Shown one piece after another: positions 49,900 to 62,189 of a stretch of DNA of 64,000 nucleotides (its first letter is position 1; each line of letters opens with the position of its first letter). Source of the DNA: Epiperipatus broadwayi (lineage: Eukaryota; Onychophora; Udeonychophora; Euonychophora; Peripatidae); contig JAQFVV010006215.1 of NCBI GenBank assembly GCA_028023455.1, positions 10,963,024 through 11,027,023 on the forward strand, read 5' to 3'. The notes beneath the pieces are model-generated. The model was given only the letters and a program-made list of their open reading frames with translations. It was not told where the DNA came from and ran no database searches. The position numbers and the translations under genes were made by a program.

Positions 49900-52490
49900 A
49901 AGAAACACAATAAAATTACTCCAACTTAACAGTGAGGATAAATCAAAATTAAAAAGAGATACTCTACAAATTAATTGCTCAGAACTGTAATTGTATTTCA
50001 AATGACTCATTTATCTTTTAACAATACAAATATTCTTAAAATTCCTGGATCTACATTAATTATACTCATAGGATGTATTGTAAACATGGTATGATTATTT
50101 TTGCTTTAAACCATCTTGTAAAACAAATAACTTTCATTCAAGATAGTTTAAATGATATTGTAATCCTAATTCAGATATTTTTTTATGGGTGCAATGTTTA
50201 CAATCCTTCCAATAAAAATAATCCTAATTTCTTTTTCCATAACTTTTTTCATACAATTTTAAGAAGTTTTAATTCTTGTAGTAGTCTCTGGAGCTAAGTA
50301 AATGACAATCAAATAGATTGTCAACTTTTAGGGTAGACTAATTTAAATAACATATATTCACTTTATGTTGCTAAGCAAGAAAATAGTTTTCATTCAGCAC
50401 ATGAGAAACAGAAATAACTCTTGATTTATGTTTTGTTTTCACAAAAAAATGTTTTACTACTACCTGCTGAGCTAATAATATTAGATTTATTTTCCCATAG
50501 TTAACACAAACTAAATTGAATTACTTTTGAAGTCCACATTCATGTAATTGAAAGTTATCCTGTTTTAAAATTGAATTTAAGGAAAGCTAAATGATAATGA
50601 TGTGTGGGATATCTTAAAAAATTAATAGAATTTCTCCAAATTCTTCTTTGTCTAACAAACTCATAACAATAAAAATTGCTGATAACCTTATAAAATTACT
50701 GTATGGTGGTAGAGGAGAAAAATGAAGTGAGTTAATGAAGCAAAACTTTAAGCAATCAAATCATATGTCTGGTCACTGTTATAAAAGCTTAATGTATATA
50801 AAATTACTACTGTTACAGCTAATGAGGTTTGATCTTATATGCTAGCTTTCTAAACCAAGAATTAATAGAATGATAAAAACTATTATTAGGGCAGAATTTC
50901 AAACTTCTTTTTTACAGCTTTTCACTAATATCTAATAAAATCTGAAATGTTGATAAACTTGAATATGTCTTGGATTGTCTTAAATCATGAAAGGCCTCAG
51001 AAACAGATATTATACTCTCTAAAAAGTTAGGATCTAAAGCAAAAGCATTTTGGCTAAAAATATTTAGTAGTATTATTTATACAGAAACCATTTTAAAAAT
51101 TTGATATAAAAGCAAAACTACAACAGTTTTAAAAGCAAATAAACATAGTAATAACCCAAAAATTATCACCTATTATCATCCCTACAAGGTTTTTGAAAGA
51201 AAATTTTTGCCAATAATTGAAATCCATTTACTTACAGAACAAAGTGGTTTTAGGCCAGGGAAAAATTGCTATGAATTAGTTTTGTTTTTAACAACTCTAA
51301 CTAAAAAAGGTTTTCAAAGTAAATTGAAAACTAGTATGATGATTATTAATATAATCTAAGTTTGTGATTCTATTGAAAAAGGTCTTTTTGTAAAAGTTCT
51401 TAAAATTCTCAAATGCAAGAAAACTATTAATTTACTTGAAAAAATGGTTTCTAATAGAAAAAAATTAAATTGATGTAAAATACAAAATTTTACAGAACAA
51501 TCTTCTTCAGGGTTTTGTTTTCTCACCTAATTTATTTAATATATTCATCAGTGAGTTCCCCAAAACAGAATACATGTATGCATGTATATGTTGTTAATAT
51601 TGCTTTGAAAGAGATTCCTGAAATAAGCAATTTCTCAATAAAAATATTAAAAGATTGGATTTTTTTTCCAAAGATTGAGATCTTAGCATCCAATAAAGAT
51701 AGTATTCTCAATTTTTCATCTGAGTAACAGCAAATCATCTCCTAATCTGAATATAGTCCTTTTCAATAATAGACTTAAATACAATCCTATACCATGCTAT
51801 TTAGGAATAATCTTGAATTATAATCTTTTTTTTTTTTATTTAACTAAGTTAGATCAAAATTAATTTCTAGGAATAACCTTCTTGAAATGCTAGATGAATA
51901 CTGTGTCTGTTTGAAAGAAAGGTTTGCACATTAAACTTCTGGATACTCAGTTAAATATTACTATGAAAAATATTATTGATACATTCAAGTTTATTCCTTC
52001 ACAGTGATTCCTGTTTTTTCATATATTTCTCTACTAAAGACCAGTGTTGCTTTACAGAAAATGTATAGAAAGCTTTTAAGCAGATTGAATTAGTCAATAA
52101 CTCAAGATATAGTATCATAACTTAAGTCTCATTTCATATCAAGATCCTTTTTTAAAATATTAAACTAAGAATCTACAATTAAGGCATTACAATTAGGAAA
52201 AAAAGTGAAATTTATGATATTCTAAACAAATTTCTTTTCCAGATCCAAAGTAAATCCAGCTGAATTTGATCTGCCTAAACACAACTGGAGTTTTATCAAC
52301 AAATTTAGGATTACCTGTGATTGTTACAATCACCTGTTTTATCAACCACTGACTTATGAAAATGTGGGATACAAACTACATTGTCAATGACTGCCAAATC
52401 TATGACTACAGTGTCAAAATCGAAGGACTTAATAAAGTCAGTAGTAATTTTCTCTCCTGCTTGGAATCTTTTCAGATTTCTTTATGATGT
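49900..52490 (+). mobile_element. Jockey-like LINE, endonuclease to C-terminus, decayed
   Basis: Endonuclease: KHGMIIFALNHL at about 50083 and CNVYNPSNKNNP at about 50190 resemble 'KHG.AIY..N.L' and 'NVYKPP'. RT: YKVFERKFLPIIE (about 51186) with a frameshift, TEQSGFRPGKNCYELV (51234-51281), CDSIEKGLFVK (about 51361) in motif A, and YVVNIAL at 51587 where the catalytic YADD box should be. Downstream, DTQLNITMKNIIDT (about 51946) and FDLPKHNWSFINKFRI (about 52266) match the post-RT region, with a degenerate Cys/His tail near 52362. Motif C has lost both aspartates and frames change often, so the copy is inactive. Confidence 0.72.
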
Positions 52491-52817
52491 TTTATTAATA
52501 GTTAAGCTTTCAAAAAGATCCATTTCCTAAATAAATAAATAACAAATGTCTTGTGTTATAAATATATTTTATACTTGTTAAGATAAAAAAAGATACTAAA
52601 AGTTAAAACTCCACTTTGACTGTCATTAATAAATATATTAAAGATAACAAAATAAAATCAGTCATACATTTCACTGTGGTTATATATTTGATATATCTAA
52701 TGATCAATATTAACAATATAATAAATATCTTGAAAATAGAAAAAAACATTAAACATATATTTTGACTCAAAAATTGCTTTTTATACTGCAGCAAGTTAAA
52801 AATTAATTAATTTATTA

Positions 52818-52902
52818 AAATTAAACTGAGAGAGTGCAAACTTCTCAAGCACTTATGACTATCACAAGCGCTTGAGAAGTTTGTACTCTCTCAGTTTAAT
52901 TT
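52818..52902. repeat. Hairpin with 37 bp arms
   Basis: The arms 52818-52854 and 52866-52902 pair with two mismatches (core words ACTGAGAGAG and CTTCTCAAGC) around an 11-base loop. It lies between two LINE remnants with no coding sequence on either side. Confidence 0.92.
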
Positions 52903-53269
52903 CAATACCGTCTATGCTTTATAAAATAAATATTAATTTATTAAAGGAATTTTATTATTTGTTTATTGTATCATTTTACATTTTTTTCTTATTTTTAAAA
53001 AGCTATTATTTAAATAAATATAGATACTTCTTATAGGCTATTTATATTATTTAATTTATACACTACATTCAACTTAATGTAAATGTCTATAAAATCTGTA
53101 AAATTGTTTTCTTTAGTAGTGACATTAAGAAATTGCAAACTGATGTGACAATTTCATCTAATGTAATCCAGTGAAGAGCAAAAAAATATCTTCACTAAAT
53201 ATAACCCATTTAAGATATTAAAATTTTGTTAATATAATCATTGAGTATATATATATTGAAGGGAATATT

Positions 53270-55190
53270 TTATTGGCAGTTTCAATCAGTTGTCAAATTC
53301 AGATAAAGAAAAGAATGGGAAGTAGTATAGAATCGGTTGGAAAGAGAACGATTTATACCATAGCTTTTACTATTTAAAAGAAAGAGTAAGGATCATAGAA
53401 AGTTAAATAATTATAGACCGATAGCAGTAATGTTAGAATTATATAAAGTTTTCACATATATGGTGGCTGGAAGAGTTGCAAAGTGGATGGAAAAAAATAA
53501 TATAGTGGGAGAAATGCAAAGAGGTTTTCGATTGGATAGACAAATAGGAGATATTTTATTTGTAGTTACACACCTTGTAGATATGAGTAGAAATATACAT
53601 AGACAGTTATTTATAGTTTTTATAGATATCGAGTAGGCATATGATAGAGTAAGCAGAAATAGATTATGGGTAAGTTTAGTAAATTTGGGAATGAATGGAG
53701 TTTTAATGGATTTTATTAAGAGATTTTATGAAAATAATTACTATACATATCAGTTAGGAAATATAGAATCAGTTAAAGTTAAAAATGGGTGGAACTAAGG
53801 CAAGCATGTCCTATGTCACCTATTTTTTGTTACATTTGAAAGAAATGGAGAGAGCAATAGAAAGACTAGAAAGAGGAGTAGAGATACCATTAATATGTGG
53901 AAGAGAATATGTACATTACTGGATCTTTTATTTGCAGATGATATCTTCTTGTGCAAAGAAAGTAAGGAAGATATGAAAGTTATGTTGATGACATGCACAA
54001 AAGATGGGGGATTAAATTTGTGGAGAAAAATCAAAAGTAATGAGGATAAATATTGTGGAAAAAGAAGAGAAATAATGTTTACTGGGGAATATAAAATTAA
54101 AAGGAATGAATAGCTACAACTATTTGGGAATCAATTAATCAGAAAAATTGCTTGGATGAATGGAGAAAAAATTGATAAATGAAGCAAAGAAAAGAAAGGG
54201 ACTGATAAAGAAATTAACAGTATTTTCATATAATAAATAGATAGCTAGAATTGTATGGAAGGAAGTGGCAGTAGCAGAGTTGACTTGTGTTAATGGTACA
54301 TTATGTGTTAGTAAAGGGGTATGTATGTGGATGGCAAAGAAGAAAATTCATGGAGAAATGGGATGGTTAAGTTTTTACACAAGAGATGCAAAAAGCAGAA
54401 TGAAAATGTTCAGTAGATTGGAATTTATGGATAATAAGAGAATAGCCAAAATAGTATTTAATTGGGTCAAGAGCAAAGGACAGGCAACCAAGATGTATGA
54501 GGAAGGTAATATGGTATGCAGAAGATTTGGATAAAGAATTTATGTCAATATACTTCTACAAAAAATGGGATGATTGTGTTAGGAGTAATTGTTGAGTGTT
54601 ATTGTGGCAAGGAATGAGATTGAAGAATAGATGTATTAATAAAAATTAGAAAGTTGGAGAGATGGAAAACTAGTATAGAGAGTAAAAAGAGTTTAAATAT
54701 ATATATAGAAGTAAACAGAATATTGAGTGTGAGTTAATTTATAATAGCAAGGAAAGTAGTTTACTGTTTAAGACTTGAACAGGGTCTTTAGCCACAAGGC
54801 AATTTACACATGAATGGAAAAATATGGGTGAGTTACTCTGCAAGTTGTAAGGAAAGCATAGAAAGTATTAGGTATCTGTTAATTGACTGTAAATGCCTGT
54901 AAGTGGAAAGAATACAAATAATGAAGTTGTAAAATAATAAATATAAACAAAGTGATTATTTTTATGCTGTGTTTGTTGAAAGATAAATGGATTTAGATGT
55001 AAAGGCCATAGAGTTGACAAATATTATGTTGGGGAAATGAGATAGAGCAGAATAGTGATGAGTATGTGGAAAACAGGGTGGGGAAGGTAAGGTAATGTAA
55101 GAGGAAGGTAAGGTAGTTATTTCTCTAGTATTGTGACTGAGAGATTCCTGGCTCTGAAACAGGCGAAGCCACAGTGCATCACATCATATG
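53270..55190 (+). mobile_element. LINE RT remnant, second type
   Basis: The + strand encodes NNYRPIAVMLELYKVF (about 53410), then VAGRVAKWMEKNNIVGEMQR (53463 onward) and FIDIE-stop-AYDRV, where a TAG replaces a Lys codon in motif A (about 53618-53650). CLRQACPMSP-like sequence near 53790 is frameshifted. LFADDIFL follows, with the FADD box intact at 53931-53942. Downstream, IHGEMGWLSFYTRDAKSRMK (about 54346) and a WVSYSASCKESIES/LIDCKC stretch (about 54826-54897) match the post-RT and Cys-containing tail I recall for this LINE type in chelicerates and other invertebrates. The short frames at 53430-54534 are its pieces. No endonuclease is visible, so it is probably 5'-truncated near 53270. Confidence 0.7.
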
Positions 55191-55224
55191 CTCATAAATA
55201 TAATTTTAATTAAACTTAAAGATA

Positions 55225-56335
55225 ATAATTATATTATATAATGAGTTTGCTAATAGCTCTTAACAAGATTTTTTAAATATCCCTATCCTCAGACTGGTTT
55301 CTAGCTCTGGCTATCATCAGTGAGGCACTAGGACATTCAGGTATTAGATTTAAAAATACCAGGTCAATCCCCAGCATTTATCTAATATTTACCTATTAAG
55401 TAGAAAATCTGAAATTTTCAGTTATCCATATGTCTTCAAATCCAGCTATCTAACTTAAATAGCCATATGGGAATGAATTACATTCAGATACTTCATATAT
55501 TAATAACTTTAGCAATATAAAATAACCAAAGCCTCAAGAGCAAAAAAATAAATTTAATACCCGAATGTCCTAGTACCTCACTGATGATAGCCAGAGCTAG
55601 AAACTGGTCTAAGGATAGGGATATTTAGTAAAGCTTGTTAAAAATTATCAGCACTCTCATTATATAACATTTGTAGTACAAGCTTATTAAATTAAGTCAT
55701 CTGATATATGACATGATTTCCTTGCAATTATTATTTTGCTCTGGAGGTTTTGGTGGTTCTAATGACATATGGGTGTATGAAAATTTCAGATTTTTTACTT
55801 AATAGGTAACTATTAGATAAATGCTGAGGCTTGATCTGGTATTTTTAAATCTAATACCTGAGTGTCCTAGCACCTCACTAACAACAGTCAAAGCTAGAAA
55901 CTGGTCTGAGGATAAGGATATCAAGCTATTAGTGTGCTCATTATATAACATTTGTAGTATAAGATTATTAAATTGTCACAAGATATATGACTTGATTTCC
56001 TTGCAATTAATGTTTTGCTCTTGAGATTTTAGCGATTTTATATTGCTAGTCATTAATATATGGAGAATCTGAACTTAGTTTAATCCTATGTGGCTATTTA
56101 AGTTAAATAGCTAGATTTGAAGACATATTGCTGTCTGGTGTTTTTAAATCTAATACCTGAATCTCCTAGCATGTTTCTAATGACAGTCAGAGCTAGAAAC
56201 TGATCTGAGAATAGGGATATTCAGAAAAGATTGTTAAGAGCTATTATCATGCTCATTATATAACATTTGTAGTACAATCTTATTCAATTAAGTCACGTGA
56301 TATATGACTTTATTTCCTTGCCATTTAATGATAAT
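55225..56335. repeat. Array of four 290-300 bp units, the first inverted
   Basis: The marker CTAGAAACTGGTCTGAGGAT with preceding GTCCTAG.ACCTCACT occurs forward at about 55568-55620, 55857-55910 and 56158-56215, and reversed at about 55275-55340. Other shared words are ATTATATAACATTTGTAGTA, GACTTGATTTCCTTGCAATTA, TTTTGCTCT and ACTTAATAGGTAA. Start-to-start spacing of the three direct units is about 289 and 301 bases. The inverted first unit meets the second head-to-head near 55546-55550. Units differ by substitutions, so the array is not recent. No open frame is convincing. Confidence 0.88.
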
Positions 56336-56719
56336 AATTTAAAGATTAATTTATTAGATATTTACACAACTATATACACAGGGCTGCAGAAAGAAGTTTG
56401 CTATTAACTGAAAGGAGACCCTTTGATTCCTCTTGGAGGCTTTAAAGGAACTGAGCATGGCAAATTCCTAATGTCCACTCCATACGTTCTTGTTGTTGCA
56501 GCTGTTATTACTATGTGATTATTCATATAATATACAAACATGGATTGGCTGCTCACCAACATGCATTGGCCAGCATGGTGAGTTTATTGGCTTTTTATCT
56601 CTGAGAGTAAGATCAAGAAACACCATGATCTTTTTTCTCAGTTGCTGATAAGGCAGAATGAATGTATGTGTAAATGATAAATATTTTCTAATAATTATAC
56701 AATTATGATAGACAAAAAT
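56336..56719. other. GC-richer stretch between the 55-56 kb array and the RTE
   Basis: Higher GC than the surroundings (for example 56390-56480 and 56535-56640) with no open frame of note. It may be the RTE 5' UTR or another decayed element. Confidence 0.35.
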
Positions 56720-59590
56720 AAAGCATGGTCCTTATTCCCAGGAGGCTGTAAAGTCACCAACCAAGGCAGCAGTTAGAGGCCAAAGGTGGAGGGTGCTAAG
56801 AATCCCCTGATTGTGGACCCAGGCTGCCATTTTTTGACAACTTTTTATTTAGGTACTTACAACTGCAGATCACTTTCAAGTAAAGGAAGATTGCAAGAAT
56901 TAGAAGAACTGTCATATTAAATGGGACATTATTGGACTTTGTGAAGTTAGAAGAAAAGGTGAAGAGTCAATTGGTTTAAAAAGTGGACATGTACTCTATT
57001 ATAAAGACACAAATATTGGAAATACAAGTGGGAGTAGGATTCATTATAAATAAAAAGTGGAAGAACAACACTTGAGATTGATGGTGTATCAGACAGAGTG
57101 GCAAGATTAGTTATACAACTTAATGGCAGATACCAAATGCAGATAATTCAGGTTTATGCTCCAACAAGTTCTCATAGTGATGAAGTAGTAGAAAATTTTT
57201 ATATGGATGTACAAAAGGCTTTTGATCAGAGTAAACATTTTTAAATTGTTATTGGAGACTTTAATGCTAGAATTGGTAAACAAATGAAAGATCAAAGTGC
57301 TGTAGTAATTTTGGTTGTGGTAATAGAAATAAGAGAGAACATAGACTTGTGGAGTTTGCAGAAAAAGAAAAACTTTATATTATGAATTCTTTTTTTAAGA
57401 AAAATGTTAAAAGGAAATGGACATGAAAGTATCCAAATGAAGGTACCACAGAATTGAATTTATTTTGACTAACAAATAATACAAATTTTAAGATTGTAAT
57501 GTTCTTATTAACAGAGGAAGTGATTATCGATTAGTAAGATGTAAGATACATGTTAATGCAAAGCTAGATTATTATGAAAAACAATATTTACAGTTGATAT
57601 TCCTAATCTTCAGAAATATTCTAATGAATTTAAATTAAAACTTACAAATCAGTTTCAAGTATTAGTAGATTTTGAACATGATTCAGATTTGAATAAAATT
57701 AATATGAAAATAACTGATACATTTTTAAAATCTGTAACAAAGATAACTGGTAAAAAAAAGCAGAAATTGAACAATAAAATTTTTACTGAGACTAGAGAAT
57801 TTATGAAGAAAAGAAGGAATATGAAGATATATAAAAATGATGCATTAAAAAGGAATTTTGTAAAATTTTGCAGAAAAGAGTTGAAAATGATATAAGAAAC
57901 TATAACTGTGAAATAACAAGGAAAGCTGTGGAAGAAAATAAAAGTCTCAAGAGTGTAAAACAACATTTTGGTATTGGTAGGAAATTTATATCTGCAATAA
58001 GAAAAGAAGTTGGAATTATTACTAAAAAGAGAGATGACATCATGAAATGGGTAGAAGACTATCAGGAATTATGTAGTAATAAATAACAAGTACCTCCTAT
58101 ATCTATTACATCTTCTGAATTGCCCAGAATTTTAAATGAAAAAGTGAGATATGCAATTAAATGTATGAAGCAAGAAAAGGCTCCAGGTAATGATGGAATT
58201 ATAACTGATATATTAAAAGAAGCAGGTGAAGAAATAGAAACAATTTTAGCAAAGTTATATACCAAATGTCTAAATAATAAAGATGTACCAGATGATTGGA
58301 AGAATGTGGTATTAATATTTTAAAAAAAGTGATAAAGAAGATATTAGAAATTACAGACCCATCAGCCTTTTATCAGTTTTATAAAAAAAATTTTACCAAG
58401 ATAATTACAACTCGTCTATAGAGAACATTGGATTTCTACCAACCAATAGAACAAACTGGATTTTAAAATGATTTTAGTACAGTAGATCATATCCAGGTAT
58501 TGAGAGAAGTTATAGAAAGGACAAATGAATATGAGTTGTCATTATGCTTTGGATTTGTAGATTATGAAAAGGCATTTGATTCTATAAACATTTCTTCAGT
58601 GATTAAAGCATTGGATCATCAAGGTATAGATCCAGGATATCATAATATTTTAAAGAATATTTATGAAAATGCAACAGCAACAATTAGATTACATAATGCT
58701 ACTGAAAAAGTCAACATTGAGAAGAGTGTAAGACAGGGTTACTCTATATCTCCAAAACTTTATACAGTAGTGTTGCAAGAAGTATTTTGTGGATTAAAAC
58801 GGAAAGCTAAAGGAGTGAGAGTAAATGGAGATTATTTAAGTCATTTAGATTTAGCAAATGATGTAGTTGTTTTTGCAAATAATGCTTTAGAGCTTCAGGA
58901 AATGTTGCATGAGTTATCAGATGAAAGTAGGACTAAAGATAAATGATAAAAAGACTAAAGTAATGTTTAATGGATTTTCTCAAAGTATGAAAATTAAGAT
59001 TGATTATGATGAATTAGAAGAAGTTAACAGTTATAAATATCTCGATCAGATTACTAATATAGATGGAAACATAATGGATGAAAGTAATCATGGAATTAAA
59101 CTTATTGAATTGCTTTTGGTAGAAATAACTTGATACTAAAAGGAAATATGCCTATGTGTTTAAAAAGGAAAGTTTTTAATAAATGTGTTTTGGATCTGAG
59201 ACTAGAAGAGAAATACCGAGACTTAAGACCACTCAAAGAAGTATGGAGAGATGCATGTTGGGAGTAACAAGAAGCGATCAAAAATGCAATATATGGGTAA
59301 GAGAACAAACAGGTGTTACTGACCTCATTGAAACAATTAAAAGACTGGAGTTGGGCTGGACATATTGCTAGAAGAGATGATAATAGATGGATAACTGAAA
59401 TCTTAAACTGGATTCCAAAAGATTGTAAAAGACTCAAAAAGAGACTACATGTGAGATGGAAGGATGAAATAAAAAAGTGTGCAAGAGTGATGTGGTGAAG
59501 AGAAGCTAAAGATCGGAGGAGATGGATTGAACTTGTAGAGACCTTTATCCTGCAATGGATTAATAATGGTTGATGATGATGATGATATAC
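56720..59590 (+). mobile_element. Near-complete RTE-type LINE, inactive
   Basis: Endonuclease: GTYNCRSLSSKGRLQELEEL (about 56850), WDIIGLCEVRRKGEE, QVYAPTSSHSDE (about 57146) and IGDFNARIGK (about 57250) identify an APE-type domain, broken by frameshifts and stops. RT: RYAIKCMKQEKAPGNDGI (about 58149), RNYRPISLLSV (about 58346), FVDYEKAFDSI (58554, motif A), VRQGYSISPKLY (about 58728) and HLDLANDVVVFA, where the FADD box reads LAND (58851-58862). DKKTKVMFN follows at 58947. The C-terminus has ARRDDNRWITEILNW and RWKDEIKKCARVMW, then ILQWINNG and a stop. The element ends in a (TGATGA)n tail at 59568-59586, typical of RTE. The left limit is uncertain: moderately GC-richer DNA at 56390-56850 may be its 5' UTR. 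Confidence 0.82.
59568..59586 (+). repeat. (TGA)n tail of the RTE
   Basis: A short TGATGATGATGATGA run begins at the predicted stop codon of the RTE RT. RTE clade elements usually end in such short simple-repeat tails rather than poly(A). Confidence 0.75.
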
Positions 59591-59904
59591 ACAGACACAT
59601 TAATTTAATTATGTGTGTGTGTTTGATTATTTGTAAAAATAAAATTTTAAATATTAACTTCCTCAATAAAAAGTTTGAATTTTCAACATTAATTTAACAA
59701 ATTGAAAAATTTAAATTCAGCTGTAAAAACATCTTTTTAAATATATTTTTTTATTGCTCGAATAAAAGTTATTTTGAGTCATTACTAGATTTGTTTCAAT
59801 TAAATTTGTTTTTTGAAAAACAACATAATTAATTAATTAGAGGTAAGCGTAATTGGTATGTGAACATTATAAATAATTTATACTTAGTTTTAATTTCTAT
59901 ATAA

Positions 59905-59906
<2 letters not shown>

Positions 59907-59994
<88 letters not shown>
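59907..59994. repeat. (AAT)n microsatellite
   Basis: About 29 uninterrupted AAT/ATA units. Its complement produces a false poly-leucine frame. The endonuclease-like fragment starts directly after it. Confidence 0.97.
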
Positions 59995-59995
<1 letters not shown>

Positions 59996-61190
59996 TAAAC
60001 TCCCCACAAAAAATTGACCTCCTTGCTAAATGGTACGACATTGTTAAACCGCAGATAATGGGCATTATCGAAACAAAAATCTACAGTGGCTCACTAATCA
60101 ACCCTACAGACAACTAAATTCCAAGCTTTACACTTTTTCAAACACATCTGACACTCCATCAGTACACATTATCATTATAAACCTGCCCATTTATTCTTTC
60201 AAAATCCTACATATTATACTTGCTGATAATTACACTTACTCATAAAGCCATTACCTTAAACATACAATTTTTATATCCCTCCAGTCCCACTATTATAAAT
60301 AGAATAATACAAACACTTAACTCCATTCACAAATCTATATCCATGATTATTTTGAGATTTCAACATGACATACAGACCTTCATCAAATTTAACACTCCTT
60401 TCCAATGATGAGTGGAATTTGGAGAACATTTAACAATGTAGACATTCACACTTATAGATTGTTTTCTATTGCACATTGCATACATATACATTCAATTAAG
60501 AATTCTCCCTCTCTATCCATTTTTTACTGAAATTAATTTTGATAATAGAACAATAATTATAGAAGAACCATCAGATTCTACTCCACACCACACCAGAATA
60601 TCTTTTTTCAGAAGTATATATATACTTCACAATTGAAGAAAATTACAATAATCCAACAGCTTTATAGCTCTCATTTAACATTGACATCTTACCAGACAAC
60701 AACACCCCAACAAAACTCTAAATAAACCATAAAAATCTTCTCACAAATTCTGTCTGTTTTTAAGAAGACATTAAGATACAACCACTTGATCTCATTAAAA
60801 AAAATATTTTAAACAAATCAAAATAAACACATAAATAATTTTTTGAGACTTGAATTAATTTTTTTAAATGCACCTGGAATAACAAGAACTTATATAAAAG
60901 CACACAAAAAACTATATTTACATGGATCCTTGTGCCAGTTCTAAAGTCAACTGACACAAACTAGACGCATTCCTGCTTTAGTTTAATTGAAGTATATCTA
61001 ATTGAATATAATCGTATGATTGAGTGAATATCATGACTTTATTGACTGTTTTTTTTCTCTTGGATACTTCTAGTTTGATAAAGCAACAGGTCTGATCAAA
61101 TCATTGTACATAGCGTTTTGTGAAAACAATTTATATATAAGAATATGTTGTCAAATGTACTTGTGTACCTTTTAGAACCTAATAAGTTTA
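59995..61190 (+). mobile_element. LINE endonuclease-domain fragment
   Basis: Directly after the (AAT)n tract the + strand encodes LAKWYDIVKPQIMGIIETK (about 60024-60080), the start of an APE-type endonuclease (usual form 'QIMGI.ETK'). It continues with HKAITLNIQFLYPSSPT (about 60243) and DFNMTYRPS (about 60354), the GDFN motif, with a TGA where the Gly codon belongs. Later, at about 60600-60960, short frames such as YFTIEENYNN could be the linker towards the RT, but no RT motif follows. The fragment peters out before the (AAT)n/(AAC)n tract at 61202. The composition is C-rich on the + strand compared with its surroundings, which fits imported sequence. Confidence 0.6.
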
Positions 61191-61201
61191 TCCTTTGAAA
61201 C

Positions 61202-61447
<246 letters not shown>

Positions 61448-61984
61448 GGACATGTTATCTCATAAGATTATATAAAGACCAAAAGGACTTAGTTGGCTGT
61501 GTTAAAATATATTGCGATTTTTTTTCTGGATATCTCTCCACAACAAAAATAGCTTAGGAAAAAACTCATATTCCAGTCCCTGTTAAGCATCAGAAAAACC
61601 TTGATGTTAACTAAAATATATAATAAATGAACAAAAGTTATAAGTAAATAAATAAAAATCTGATCTCTCTTTTTTTGGATTATCTGCTTTAGCACTAAAT
61701 TACATCCTGAGTATTATCTTCTATGCTTATCTACTATTAATCTTTCCCAAATCACCTAAAGGAATTAATCAAAGTGGAAAAGTTATAATACTGTAACTTT
61801 TGTCATATATATGGTAATTTGCACAAAAAATGTAAAATTGTTGAGAACAGTCAAAATACTTAGAAATTCAGAAATGATTTATATCAGCATTTAAACTCAT
61901 GCAAAAATCTATACACAACCAGAAGCTACATAGAAATACCAAATGTTATTTATTTGTCTGAAGGTTTGTGATGATGATGTATTA

Positions 61985-62189
61985 TTAGATGTGATATGTT
62001 TGACTATTTTCATCATCTATGAGTGAATGTTGAATGTATAGAAAATTTTAAATTTGTCAAATACAACTAACCTGTGTTGTCTTTGTGTGTTATTACTAAC
62101 AAGTTGTTTATATTTGAAAAGTTTAAAATTTTCTATACATTCAACATTCACTCATAGATGATGGAAATAGTCCAACATATCATATCTAA
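61985..62189. repeat. Foldback of about 205 bp
   Basis: The outer 68 bases of each arm pair almost fully (words CATCTATGAGTGAATGTTGA and GTATAGAAAATTTTAAA and their mirrors). The pairing decays inward, leaving a loop of roughly 30 bases around 62072-62102. It encodes nothing. Confidence 0.92.

Noticed and set aside
57655-57966. A 103-codon minus-strand frame
   Set aside because: Antisense to the RTE linker between endonuclease and RT.
59102-59437. A 111-codon minus-strand frame
   Set aside because: Antisense to the C-terminal part of the + strand RTE.
59829-60065. Minus-strand frame with a poly-Leu run
   Set aside because: Produced by the (AAT)n tract; the flanks resemble no protein.
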